Source of the DNA: Labilibacter sediminis
GTDB lineage: Bacteria; Bacteroidota; Bacteroidia; Bacteroidales; Marinilabiliaceae
Length of the DNA: 64,000 nt
Direction of reading: 5' to 3'
NCBI RefSeq assembly: GCF_005877885.1
Contig: NZ_VCHY01000005.1
Span: forward strand, 62,001 to 126,000
In this document: positions 12,108 through 20,765 of the stretch, piece by piece
Position numbering within the stretch: position 1 is the stretch's first letter
Layout: every line of letters begins with the position of its first letter
Position numbers and translations under genes: made by a program
Notes under the pieces: generated by a model
What the model saw: the letters and a program-made list of their open reading frames with translations, nothing else
Database searches by the model: none
What the model was told of the DNA's origin: nothing

Positions 12108-13430
12108 CTATAACAAATCACTCGCCAATTCAGCCAGGTAACTACGCTCTCCTTTAACCAGGTTTACATGTGCAAATACATCCTGCCCCTTCATTTTTTC
12201 AGTTAAATATGCCAGTCCGTTAGACGTTTTATCCAAATAAGGAGAATCGATCTGCTCTATATCTCCGGTAAAAATAATCTTTGTTCCATCTCCAGCACGT
12301 GTAATAATTGTTTTTACTTCGTGAGGTGTTAAATTCTGGGCCTCATCAACAATAAAATACACATCAGATAAACTACGTCCCCGAATATAAGCCAAGGGTG
12401 TAATGATCAACTGATTATCTCTTTGCATTTCCTCTATCAATATATTCTCCCTGCTCTTTAAGCCATGACTATTTTTTATAACGCTCAAGTTATCAAATAA
12501 AGGTTGCATGTAAGGACCTATTTTATCATTCACATCACCAGGAAGAAAACCCAGATCGCGATTTGATAAAGGAACAATTGGCCTGGCCAAAAGAATTTGC
12601 TTAAAGCTTTTATACTGCTGCAGTGCTGCTGCTAAAGCCAGCAAGGTTTTCCCGGTCCCGGCCTTACCCGTTAATGATACCAGCTTAATATCCTGATTAG
12701 TTAAAGCATTGAGCGAAAAAGTTTGCTCTGCATTTCGGGGTTCAATACCAAACGAGCTATGCTTTTCCACTCTTTTTACCAAATCAGTAAACGGATCATA
12801 AGTAGCCAACACACTTTTACTGGCATTGCGCAATACAAAATACTGATTAGCCGGCAAATCCACTAAAGGAAAATCTTTTGCAGATATCCCTTCGGAACTA
12901 TATAAAAAATCAATTGAGCTTTCGTCAAAGTCCTCATATATCTGCACGCCTTTATCTAATACACCAATATCTTTTACCTTATCTGTTTCATAATCCTCAC
13001 TATTTAATCCTAAGGATTTTGCTTTCATTCTAAGGTTTACATCCTTACTTACCAGAGTAACCACCCGATCGCTAAATTGGTCTTTCACATATAAGGATAT
13101 AGCTAAAATTCTATGATCGGCAGATTTTTCGAAAAACGAATCCTGCATGGCTTGCGTAAAAGGCTTTCCTGTTGCTACAAACAGCTTACCGCTTTTTTGG
13201 CCTAAGGCGACTCCTTCTTTAAAAAGTTTTTCGCCTGAAATTTTATTAAGGTCACGAACAAATTCCCGGGCCTGATAATTAATCTGGTCATTTCCCTTTT
13301 TAAATTTGTCAAGTTCTTCAAGAACAACTATCGGAATAATTACATCGTTATTTTCAAAGTTGTATATACATTTGTGATCATGTAAAATAACGTTTGTGTC
13401 GAGGATGAAAACTTTTCGTTTTTTAGGCAT
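12108..13430 (-). CDS. PhoH family protein with N-terminal PIN domain (PhoH2-like)
   Basis: Predicted RNA-processing ATPase, 440 residues. The N-terminal PIN nuclease domain (about 5-145) shows the acidic residues Asp11 (LDTNVILHD), Glu38-Glu39 and a later Asp in KSADHRI. The C-terminal PhoH ATPase has Walker A GKAGTGKT (255-262) and Walker B FIVDEAQN (about 364-371). PIN-PhoH fusions are thought to be RNA helicase/ribonucleases and are sometimes tied to toxin-antitoxin systems; this one has no antitoxin-like partner. ATG at 13430. It diverges from folC across a 99-bp gap. Confidence 0.93.
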   Translation of the reverse strand: MPKKRKVFILDTNVILHDHKCIYNFENNDVIIPIVVLEELDKFKKGNDQINYQAREFVRDLNKISGEKLFKEGVALGQKSGKLFVATGKPFTQAMQDSFFEKSADHRILAISLYVKDQFSDRVVTLVSKDVNLRMKAKSLGLNSEDYETDKVKDIGVLDKGVQIYEDFDESSIDFLYSSEGISAKDFPLVDLPANQYFVLRNASKSVLATYDPFTDLVKRVEKHSSFGIEPRNAEQTFSLNALTNQDIKLVSLTGKAGTGKTLLALAAALQQYKSFKQILLARPIVPLSNRDLGFLPGDVNDKIGPYMQPLFDNLSVIKNSHGLKSRENILIEEMQRDNQLIITPLAYIRGRSLSDVYFIVDEAQNLTPHEVKTIITRAGDGTKIIFTGDIEQIDSPYLDKTSNGLAYLTEKMKGQDVFAHVNLVKGERSYLAELASDLL

Positions 13431-13529
13431 AAACAGAAGTTTTTAGTTGGACATTTTTAAATATATCTAATTTTAAACGAAAAATGCTTTTAGAGATTAA
13501 GATTATCAGAAAAAATAAATTGAACGAAG

Positions 13530-14819
13530 ATGGATTATATTGAAGTATTGGATTTTTTATTTGCCCAGTTACCTATGTATCAACGCTCAGGCAAAGTTGC
13601 TTACAAAGCTAACCTTGATAATACACATAAATTAGATGCATACTTTAATCATCCACATCAACAATACAAAACCATTCATGTTGCCGGAACAAATGGCAAA
13701 GGTTCTGTTTCGCACTGTTTAACATCAGTTTTGATGCAAGCAGGATATAAAGTAGGTTTATACACCTCTCCTCATTTAAAAGATTTTAGAGAGCGCATAA
13801 AAATAAATGGACAATGCATCCCGGAGCAGGATGTGATTGACTTTGTTACAGATCATCAGGAACTCATAAAAGACATTAAACCTTCGTTTTTTGAAATGAC
13901 GGTGGCTTTAGCCTTTAATTATTTTGCAGAACAAAAAATAGATATAGCTATAGTAGAAGTTGGACTTGGTGGCAGACTTGATTCCACCAATATTATATCT
14001 CCTCTTTGCTCTGTTATTACAAACATAGGATTAGATCATACAGCTCTACTTGGTGATAGTAAAGAAAAAATTGCCCCTGAAAAGGCAGGAATCATTAAAT
14101 CCAATACACCTGTTGTTATTGGTGAAACAGATACAATCACTAAACCAATATTCGATAGGTTGGCAAAACAAAACAATGCCTCCATTTATTACGCTGATAG
14201 GTGTTACCATATTCCTGTAGCCATGACGAGCGTAGAGGCTAAACAAATATTACAGATATACGAAGAAGATACAATTAAATACCCGGATTTAGAATTAGAC
14301 CTACTGGGCAGCTACCAACAAAAAAATATTAAAACCGTAATAAAAGCTCTGGATGTTTTAACAGCCTGCGGACTTAACATCTCAAAAGATTCCATTTATT
14401 CGGGTTTAAAAGATGTAGTAAAAAACACAGGACTCTTGGGAAGATGGCAAATTTTAGGCGCTAACCCTGCTGTTATTTGCGACAGCGGACATAATACTGA
14501 AGGTGTGAAAGAACTCATGGAGCAAATTAAACAAACACCGCACAAAAATCTTCACATGGTTTGGGGTATGGTAAATGATAAAGACATTACTTCTGTTTTG
14601 AATTTACTTCCTAAAAATGCAACCTACTACTTTGCAAAGCCAAATATTCCTCGCGGACTCGAAGCCGAACAATTAAAAAAATCAGCCTTCGAATGCGGAT
14701 TAATTGGAGAATCTTATAACTCGATAAAGAATGCATTATTTTTTGCAAAAAAAAATGCATCTTCTAACGATTTGATATTCATAGGCGGAAGTACTTTTGT
14801 TGTTGCAGAAGTGGTCTAA
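13530..14819 (+). CDS. folC: Bifunctional folylpolyglutamate synthase/dihydrofolate synthase
   Basis: Mur-ligase-family enzyme that adds glutamate to dihydropteroate and folates. The P-loop is AGTNGKGSVSH (about 52-62); the metal/ATP segment VEVGLGGRLDSTN and ITNIGLDHTALLG are present, and the C-terminal domain has CDSGHNTEG. Length 429 matches FolC. ATG at 13530. It is a single gene divergent from phoH and is followed by the promoter of the tRNA-Val cluster. Confidence 0.95.
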   Translation: MDYIEVLDFLFAQLPMYQRSGKVAYKANLDNTHKLDAYFNHPHQQYKTIHVAGTNGKGSVSHCLTSVLMQAGYKVGLYTSPHLKDFRERIKINGQCIPEQDVIDFVTDHQELIKDIKPSFFEMTVALAFNYFAEQKIDIAIVEVGLGGRLDSTNIISPLCSVITNIGLDHTALLGDSKEKIAPEKAGIIKSNTPVVIGETDTITKPIFDRLAKQNNASIYYADRCYHIPVAMTSVEAKQILQIYEEDTIKYPDLELDLLGSYQQKNIKTVIKALDVLTACGLNISKDSIYSGLKDVVKNTGLLGRWQILGANPAVICDSGHNTEGVKELMEQIKQTPHKNLHMVWGMVNDKDITSVLNLLPKNATYYFAKPNIPRGLEAEQLKKSAFECGLIGESYNSIKNALFFAKKNASSNDLIFIGGSTFVVAEVV

Positions 14820-14832
14820 AATGAAAAAAAAG

Positions 14833-14864
14833 TTTTGCAGATATAAAAAAGACTCCTATATTTG
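14833..14864 (+). promoter_or_regulatory. Promoter of the tRNA-Val cluster
   Basis: TTTG at 14834-14837, 19-base spacer, then TATATTTG at 14857-14864: a full match to the Bacteroidota consensus TTTG-N19-TAnnTTTG. The first tRNA begins 63 bases downstream. Confidence 0.85.
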
Positions 14865-14927
14865 CATCGCTTTTAAAAACAGGGGCTACAGGATTACAAA
14901 GGTAATACTGGTCAATGTTGAAAAAAA

Positions 14928-15002
14928 GGGCGATTAGCTCAGTTGGTTCAGAGCACTTGGTTTACACCCAAGGGGTCGGGGGTTCGACTCCCTCATCGCC
15001 CA
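14928..15002 (+). tRNA. tRNA-Val (anticodon TAC), copy 1
   Basis: Acceptor stem GGGCGAT/ATCGCCC, anticodon stem CTTGG/CCAAG around loop TTTACAC, T arm with GGTTCGACTCC. The 3' CCA is not encoded. First of three identical copies in a 109-bp direct repeat. Confidence 0.97.
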
Positions 15003-15036
15003 CAACTTTTCTTTCAAAAGCACAAAATAAATTCCA

Positions 15037-15111
15037 GGGCGATTAGCTCAGTTGGTTCAGAGCACTTGGTTTACACCCAAGGGGTCGGGGGTTCGACTCC
15101 CTCATCGCCCA
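15037..15111 (+). tRNA. tRNA-Val (anticodon TAC), copy 2
   Basis: Identical to copy 1, exactly 109 bases downstream; the 34-base spacer is identical to the next one. CCA not encoded. Confidence 0.97.
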
Positions 15112-15145
15112 CAACTTTTCTTTCAAAAGCACAAAATAAATTCCA

Positions 15146-15220
15146 GGGCGATTAGCTCAGTTGGTTCAGAGCACTTGGTTTACACCCAAGGGGTCGGGGG
15201 TTCGACTCCCTCATCGCCCA
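15146..15220 (+). tRNA. tRNA-Val (anticodon TAC), copy 3
   Basis: Identical to copies 1 and 2 and followed directly by an intrinsic terminator, so the three are one transcript. CCA not encoded. Confidence 0.97.
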
Positions 15221-15222
15221 CA

Positions 15223-15258
15223 AAGACTTGCAATTCTTTTTTGCAGGTCTTTTTTTAT
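15223..15258 (+). terminator. Terminator of the tRNA-Val cluster
   Basis: Stem AAGACTTGCAA / TTGCAGGTCTT (11 bp, one G-U pair), 7-base loop, then a run of T. Confidence 0.9.
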
Positions 15259-15454
15259 TTAATATCCTCCATCCCTCTTTCAACAATACTAACAAAACTT
15301 AAGGCATAGGCTTGCTCTACAACTGGTGTAATTAAAACTGTAGGAAGTTCCTAAAATTGTCTATTTAGCCATAGTTACATATCAACTATATTAAGTCTTG
15401 ACTTTTTCGCAAAATCAGCTTACTTTTTATTTCTTTTAATCTAAAGCTGGTAAA

Positions 15455-16405
15455 ATGAAACAATTCATCTTCATTGCATATATCGCCGTATTTGGTTTAA
15501 TTTCCGAGCCTATATTTTGCCAAAATATTCTCGAACGAATGACTAAGAAAGCAACAAAAAAAGCTGAGAAAGAACTCGAGAAGAAAATTGAGAATGAAAC
15601 TGATGAACAAATAGAAAAAGCATTTGAAGAGCAAGACCAAGAGTCCGAAACAGAATCATCTGACATAGGCACCATCGATTTATCAAAAATGATGGAAAAG
15701 ATGGGTGCATCATCTACTCCTGTTAAACTTGAAGATAATTATTCCTTTACCGTTTCCATTACAATTGAAATAAAAGCCTTTGATGCTAGTGATCAATTAA
15801 CCAGCAATGGAGAAATAATTACCTATCTGAACCCCAACACCGAATCCTATGCATATCAATTTACCTCAGAAGAAATAGACGAGAAACAGCAAGATACGAA
15901 AGGAGTTATTATAATGGACATGGAAAATGAAGCCTGTATTATTCTTTCCGATGATGAGCCTAAAAAAACAGGCATTGCTTATGGCATGGCTAACATGACG
16001 GACAATGAAGCATGGGAAAACAACGACGAGACAGAAAGCATGCCAGACAATATATTGGAAGACACTAACATTAAAAAGACAGGCAGAACGAAAAGTATCT
16101 TAGGATATAAGTGCATTGAATATCTTCACAAAGATGATAATTCTAAAACTTCTTTTTGGATAACAAAAGATTTCAAATGGGATAGTAAAAGTTTAACAAA
16201 CAGCGTTTTTAAGTCTTCAATGTTATTTCAGGGTTTACCCGGGGGATTTTTAATGGAAAGCTACTCCGAAGAGTTTGACACAGGTGAGAAATCAACCTAT
16301 CTGGTGAAGAATATTGATAAAAGCACTAATGTAGAATTCAGACTTGCATCATATAATATTACTAATATGGGTACAATGAGTATACCTACTAACCAAGAAG
16401 AATAA
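15455..16405 (+). CDS. Secreted DUF4412-like protein
   Basis: Exported protein of 316 residues with a signal peptide ending near IFCQ (about residue 22). A charged Lys/Glu-rich helix follows (about 28-65, KKATKKAEKELEKK). The body contains the string GYKCIEYLHKDD and a late WITKDFKWD segment, both characteristic of DUF4412 proteins of Bacteroidota, whose function is unknown. It stands alone between the tRNA-Val terminator and rex. The family call is by motif memory and is moderate; the secreted nature is clear. Confidence 0.8.
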   Translation: MKQFIFIAYIAVFGLISEPIFCQNILERMTKKATKKAEKELEKKIENETDEQIEKAFEEQDQESETESSDIGTIDLSKMMEKMGASSTPVKLEDNYSFTVSITIEIKAFDASDQLTSNGEIITYLNPNTESYAYQFTSEEIDEKQQDTKGVIIMDMENEACIILSDDEPKKTGIAYGMANMTDNEAWENNDETESMPDNILEDTNIKKTGRTKSILGYKCIEYLHKDDNSKTSFWITKDFKWDSKSLTNSVFKSSMLFQGLPGGFLMESYSEEFDTGEKSTYLVKNIDKSTNVEFRLASYNITNMGTMSIPTNQEE

Positions 16406-16650
16406 AACTAAATATTTTGTACCTACAAATTCATTCGATGCACTAAACTTAGAAAACTACATTCATCCTCATCCTGTAATATGAACTTGCAAAACACTTA
16501 ATCTTTAAGCCATACAACCATAACCCTAAGTTTAAAAATCTTATTATTTATCTACAACAACTAAAGTTACTTTTCTGTTGCCCACTAGTTAAGCATCTAC
16601 ACAATAACGCCATATTTATATTTTCTTTCTAAAGTAAGACTTCCATCCAT

Positions 16651-16749
16651 TTTAACCCGCATTATCGTATTAGACCTTCGTCATGAACATTGAAAGCAGG
16701 ACCTGCCAGCCGGCAGGCTGGGATTTTCTAATGCATAAAGCGGATTTAA
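16651..16749. repeat. MITE-like repeat, internally deleted copy
   Basis: Begins TTTAACCCGCATTAT and ends with the complementary GCATAAAGCGGATTTAA, so the terminal inverted repeat is kept. The middle is replaced by a perfect hairpin around CCTGCCAGCCGGCAGG. TTCGTCATGAACATTGAAA matches the subterminal part of the full-size copies near 44.2 and 59.5 kb. Length 99 bp versus about 175 bp for complete copies. Confidence 0.75.
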
Positions 16750-16831
16750 TTAATCAGCGAATACATCTTATATAGAAAGCTTTTAAATTCAACAAAGAAC
16801 AATACAATTGCAAAAGAATTAATACAGAACA

Positions 16832-16862
16832 TTTTCTTTAAAGGAAAACTTATCTACATTTG
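16832..16862 (+). promoter_or_regulatory. Candidate rex promoter
   Basis: TACATTTG at 16855-16862 is a perfect -7 box; 19 bases upstream is TTTT (16832-16835), one base off TTTG. It leaves a leader of about 85 nt before the rex ATG. Confidence 0.5.
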
Positions 16863-16952
16863 CTTTAAGATTTACACAGGCATTTTTATGCACAACACAT
16901 AAGCCTGCAAAGCAATAAAAAAGACAACTTAAATACGATACAGTAGCACTCG

Positions 16953-17606
16953 ATGACAACAGATAGCAAAAAGAAAGAAGGATTAGTTCCGGAACCTTCA
17001 TTAAGAAGAATGCCTTGTTATTTGGCCTACCTTAAATTAGCAAAAAGGCAAAACAAGCAATATGTATCTTCAACCCACATAGCTCGAGACATGGGCGTTG
17101 ATCCCACTCAGGTTACCAAGGACCTATCATACACAAGCATCGTAGGTAAAACCCGCGTTGGCTACGAGGTAAATGTTCTCATTGACGTATTAGAAGACTT
17201 TTTAGGATTTTGCTCCTTAGACGAAGCCTACCTTTTTGGTGCCGGTAGCTTAGGAAATGCACTATTACACGATCACGGATTAGATCAGTACGGACTAAAA
17301 ATCACCGCTGCTTTTGAAGTGGATCCTAAGTTAATAGGCAGAGAAATAGAAGGCGTACCTATCCTGCATATTGACGAATTTAAAAAAATGAAGCAAGGCG
17401 TAAAAGTAGGCATACTTACTGTTCCTGCCGAGTTTGCCCAAGAAGTAGCTCAAACAATGGTTGAAGGTGGTATTAAAGGCATCTGGAACTTTACGCCAAT
17501 TCGAATTCGTTTAAACGACGATGTCGTAATTCAGGACACATCACTTTATGCCCACCTGGCTGTGATGTTTAATCGCATGAAAAACTTAAATTTAAACGAG
17601 GTATAA
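16953..17606 (+). CDS. rex: Redox-sensing transcriptional repressor Rex
   Basis: NADH/NAD+ sensor that represses fermentation and respiration genes when NADH is low. It has an N-terminal winged helix (about 18-90; RRMPCYLAYLKLA, HIARDMGVDPTQVTKDL) and a Rossmann domain with GAGSLGNALL (about 97-106), plus the C-terminal swapped helix. 217 residues, normal for Rex. ATG at 16953. It is a single gene with no partner in the window. I found no copy of the classical Rex operator (TTGTGAA-N4-TTCACAA) in front of it, so autoregulation is not supported. Confidence 0.95.
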   Translation: MTTDSKKKEGLVPEPSLRRMPCYLAYLKLAKRQNKQYVSSTHIARDMGVDPTQVTKDLSYTSIVGKTRVGYEVNVLIDVLEDFLGFCSLDEAYLFGAGSLGNALLHDHGLDQYGLKITAAFEVDPKLIGREIEGVPILHIDEFKKMKQGVKVGILTVPAEFAQEVAQTMVEGGIKGIWNFTPIRIRLNDDVVIQDTSLYAHLAVMFNRMKNLNLNEV

Positions 17607-17655
17607 ACAGCCAACATTACTGCTTTTAATTATATCAGATAAGAGAACTTTTAAA

Positions 17656-19017
17656 CTAAAAGGTAAGCGTAAATTTTGTCTCTTTCTCAGGTTCGGAAAA
17701 CGCGTTTATGGTACCTCCGTGCAAGCGTAATATTTGTCGCGACAAACTTAAACCAATACCTGACCCCTGGGGCTTTGTAGTAAAAAACGGAATGAAAATT
17801 CGCTCCAATACATTAGGCAAAATACCCGGTCCATTATCTATAACCTGAATAACAATACGCCCTCTCTTATTCATATAGGCCATAAGTTTTATCTCAGCAT
17901 TGTCTCTCCCAGGCATGGCATGAATTGCATTCTTAATCAAATTAATAATCACCTGCTCTATCAAGTGCTCATCTGCTGACAACTCCAACGATTCGGGCTC
18001 TATATTAACAGCACATTTAATGCCTTTAGTTTTCAATTCCTCTTCAAATAAAGCTTTAATATTACCTAACAAATGACTCACCCTAAAAATAGAAAAGTTA
18101 GGATTCGGAATCTTTGTTAGATTTCTATAGGTATTTACAAAATGCAGAAGACCATCGGTACGTTTATGTATTGTTTTTAACGCTCCTTCAACTTCCTCCA
18201 GGGTCTCAATTTCATCGGAGCGAACACCTTGTTCTTTTAGGTTTTCTGCCAAATCCTTAATGATCATTGTTACTGTTGAGGATAAAGAAGAAATTGGCGT
18301 AATAGAATTCATGATTTCATGGGTTAATACACGAATTAATTTTTGCCACGACTCCATCTCCTTTTCTTCCAGCTCTTGTTGAATATTTTTAATCGATACC
18401 AGCGTTATGGTTCTATTATGGATTTTAAACTCCGTGGCATAAATGATCAGCTGCAAGAGATTATCCTTCTCCTGCACCTTAATTAAAGTGTTTTCTCCAT
18501 GCTTAATATTAAATAAATTATCAACCAAGTTTGAGCTAAAACCATTTAATGATTGAATATTATTTAAATTTCTAATTTGAAATAGCTTTTTGGTAGCATT
18601 ATTGATCAGCTCCACCTTACCATCCTTTTGATAAGCAATAAGTGCAATCCCTATGTGCTGTATCACCGTTTGGAGATAGTAAAAATTCTCCTCCTTCTCT
18701 GCCCTCACCTCCTGAAAATCCTTGATCACCTCATTAAAAGAATTCTTTAATTTCTCAAAGGAAGATCCCGTACTCTCCACCTGAAATGTACGCGTAAAAT
18801 CAGAATATCGAATCGACTCCAGAAAATTATTCAGGATTCTATTGGTTCGATCGATATAATGAATGAATGCAAAAATTTGAATACCGACTACTCCTCCCAA
18901 TAAAAACAAGGTCATTGTTAAATCGGTATTATATATCAGATAAAACAACAGCCCTATCGAAGCAATCAACAAAGCTGTGCGAATTAAAAAATTTATTCTG
19001 AAATTCTTATAAACCAT
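17656..19017 (-). CDS. NtrB/NtrY-like sensor histidine kinase
   Basis: Membrane kinase, 453 residues. Two N-terminal membrane segments (about 11-28 and 33-52) with almost no periplasmic loop, then a HAMP-like region, a PAS-like domain (about 110-210), the H-box LTHEIMNSITP (His233), and an HATPase domain with VINLIKNAIHAM, DNGPGI and GSGIGLSLS. The near absence of a periplasmic domain suggests an intracellular or membrane signal. The ATG at 19017 overlaps the end of the sigma-54 regulator gene by 11 bp, so the two are cotranscribed and translationally coupled. The divergent ABC/FtsX genes are the probable output or partner, a common arrangement in Bacteroidota. Confidence 0.92.
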   Translation of the reverse strand: MVYKNFRINFLIRTALLIASIGLLFYLIYNTDLTMTLFLLGGVVGIQIFAFIHYIDRTNRILNNFLESIRYSDFTRTFQVESTGSSFEKLKNSFNEVIKDFQEVRAEKEENFYYLQTVIQHIGIALIAYQKDGKVELINNATKKLFQIRNLNNIQSLNGFSSNLVDNLFNIKHGENTLIKVQEKDNLLQLIIYATEFKIHNRTITLVSIKNIQQELEEKEMESWQKLIRVLTHEIMNSITPISSLSSTVTMIIKDLAENLKEQGVRSDEIETLEEVEGALKTIHKRTDGLLHFVNTYRNLTKIPNPNFSIFRVSHLLGNIKALFEEELKTKGIKCAVNIEPESLELSADEHLIEQVIINLIKNAIHAMPGRDNAEIKLMAYMNKRGRIVIQVIDNGPGILPNVLERIFIPFFTTKPQGSGIGLSLSRQILRLHGGTINAFSEPEKETKFTLTF

Positions 19018-20380
19018 ATTTTTCCATTCTTCGATAGAGCGAAGTTCTTGTTAAACCAAGCTCATTGGCTGCTTTGGAAATATTACCTCTATTCATTCTT
19101 AAAACCTTATCTATAATTGATTTCTCTACCTCTTCGAGATTGTAGGTCTCAAGTTCAAAACCATCCGATGAAGCCTTAGGTTGCGACAGTTGCAAATCTT
19201 CTTCATTCAATGTACTGGTATCACTTAAAATAACCGCACGTTCCAAAACATGCTGAAATTCCCGCACATTTCCAGGCCACGGATAATGCAACAGTTTGTT
19301 GATTGCATTTCTGCTTAACTTGGCCTGCTTTTTATATTTTTTTGAAAAGATATTTAGGAAATGCTCGGCCAAAACCGGTATATCTTCAGGCCTTTCTCTC
19401 AATGGTGGTAGTTCAATTTCTACTGTATTTAAGCGATACAATAAATCCATCCTGAATTCATCCTGACCTGCCATATCTTTTAAAGACATATTGGTGGCAC
19501 TAATCAACCGAATATCTATAGGCTTTGGTTTATTTGCACCAACCCTGATCACCTCTCTTCTTTCCAGTACAGTCAGCAACTTAGCCTGAAACGGTAGCGA
19601 TAAGTTCCCTATTTCATCCAAAAATATGGTGCCTTTATTGGCCAATTCAAACCTACCGGGTCTGTCTGTTTTTGCATCAGTAAAAGCCCCTTTTACGTGA
19701 CCAAAAAGTTCACTTTCAAATAACGTTTCACTTAAAGCCCCCAAATCAACGCTAATAAATCCTTCATCGTTTCTTGGCGAGTTTCGATGCAAAGCCCTTG
19801 CTACCAATTCTTTTCCTGTACCATTCTCTCCTAAAATCAATACATTAGCATCTGTTTGGGCTACTTTTTTAATGGTATTAAATACTCTTTGCATTCCTGG
19901 CGAAACACCAATAAAATCAGCAAATGGCTGATCTAAAATGGTATTCATCTCATGCTGCTTCTCTTTAAGATCCTGCACTTCGTTACGCGATTGCCTTAAT
20001 TTTACCGCAGAAGATATGGTAGCCAGAATCTTTTCATTTTGCCATGGCTTTAAAATAAAATCTGTTGCTCCGGCCTTTATGGCTTTTACAGATTTTTCCA
20101 CATCGCCATAGGCTGTAATAAAAAGCACTACAGCCAAAGGATCAATCTCAAGTATTTTTGACAGCCAGAAAAAACCTTCCTGTCCACTGATGGCATCTTT
20201 GGTAAAATTCATATCCAAAAGAATAACATCAAAAGTTTCCTTTGTTAAGATAGATTGAATATTTGAGGGATCACTTTCCGTGCGAACTACTTCAAAATGG
20301 GACTTTAACAACAACTTTAAAGCAAACAATATGTCTTCATTGTCGTCAATAGCTAATATTTTGCCAATTTTCTTTTGCAT
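19007..20380 (-). CDS. Sigma-54-dependent response regulator (NtrC family)
   Basis: Three-domain regulator, 457 residues: receiver with Asp56 (ILLDMNF), AAA+ domain with Walker A GENGTGKE (184-191), a sigma-54 contact loop reading GAFTDA (231-236), Walker B TIFLDEIG, and a C-terminal Fis-type helix-turn-helix (ISKAANELGLTRTSLYRRM). The canonical loop is GAFTGA; the Gly-to-Asp variant occurs in other NtrC-family members as well, so I do not read it as loss of function. ATG at 20380. It overlaps the histidine kinase gene and diverges from the ABC transporter genes at 20766. Confidence 0.95.
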   Translation of the reverse strand: MQKKIGKILAIDDNEDILFALKLLLKSHFEVVRTESDPSNIQSILTKETFDVILLDMNFTKDAISGQEGFFWLSKILEIDPLAVVLFITAYGDVEKSVKAIKAGATDFILKPWQNEKILATISSAVKLRQSRNEVQDLKEKQHEMNTILDQPFADFIGVSPGMQRVFNTIKKVAQTDANVLILGENGTGKELVARALHRNSPRNDEGFISVDLGALSETLFESELFGHVKGAFTDAKTDRPGRFELANKGTIFLDEIGNLSLPFQAKLLTVLERREVIRVGANKPKPIDIRLISATNMSLKDMAGQDEFRMDLLYRLNTVEIELPPLRERPEDIPVLAEHFLNIFSKKYKKQAKLSRNAINKLLHYPWPGNVREFQHVLERAVILSDTSTLNEEDLQLSQPKASSDGFELETYNLEEVEKSIIDKVLRMNRGNISKAANELGLTRTSLYRRMEKYGL

Positions 20381-20658
20381 TGAATCAGATTTAAGTATTG
20401 GATTTTTAAATATATGGAAAAACGTCTAACAAAAAGACGATAAATGTTCAATTCCGTACATTTTTAAACACTCCTGAAGTTATCAAAAAGAATGCCGAAG
20501 CTCTAATCTTCTTGATTATAAGTCATTAACACCACTGGCACAAAAAATGATGCATTATTTTAAAACAATATGATTAGCGGGGGCGATCTTTTTTTTGAAC
20601 AACAACAATCAACACCCATTATATCAAGGGTTATAGAAACTTAAATACATATACAGTT

Positions 20659-20674
20659 ACTCACCAGTGTGAGT
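20659..20674. promoter_or_regulatory. Candidate operator, inverted repeat
   Basis: ACTCAC-CAGT-GTGAGT, perfect 6-bp arms, ending two bases before the -33 box of the ABC/FtsX promoter. The position suits a repressor or activator site. The binding protein is unknown. Confidence 0.5.
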
Positions 20675-20676
20675 TA

Positions 20677-20707
20677 TTTGGATATATTAAAGTAATATTT
20701 ACATTTG
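20677..20707 (+). promoter_or_regulatory. Promoter of the ABC/FtsX operon
   Basis: TTTG (20677-20680), 19-base spacer, TACATTTG (20700-20707): full Bacteroidota consensus. The ABC ATPase ATG is 59 bases downstream. Confidence 0.8.
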
Positions 20708-20765
20708 CACCGTGCACGATTTCGGACAGATCATGTAACAAAACCGTACACTAATGAACTGAACT

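Larger units (their letters stand above)
16406..16952. other. Intergenic region upstream of rex
   Basis: About 550 bases. It holds an internally deleted copy of the MITE-like repeat (16651-16749) and the candidate rex promoter. No ORF worth calling; a 60-codon minus-strand frame here is not protein-like. Confidence 0.6.
20381..20765. other. Divergent regulatory region between sigma-54 regulator and ABC/FtsX operon
   Basis: 385 bases. The right end holds a full housekeeping-type promoter (20677-20707) with a perfect inverted repeat directly upstream (20659-20674). I looked for a sigma-54 -24/-12 element; the TGGCAC near 20535 has wrong spacing to its GC. Confidence 0.6.

Noticed and set aside
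14943-15309. Plus-strand ORFs of 70 and 85 codons
   Set aside because: They run through the tRNA-Val genes; the repeated peptide is only the translated tRNA sequence.
19007-20380. Inactive sigma-54 regulator because of GAFTDA
   Set aside because: The Gly-to-Asp form occurs in other NtrC-type proteins and all ATPase motifs are intact.
20530-20555. Sigma-54 promoter (TGGCAC) in the divergent region
   Set aside because: The downstream GC is three bases too far for a -24/-12 element.
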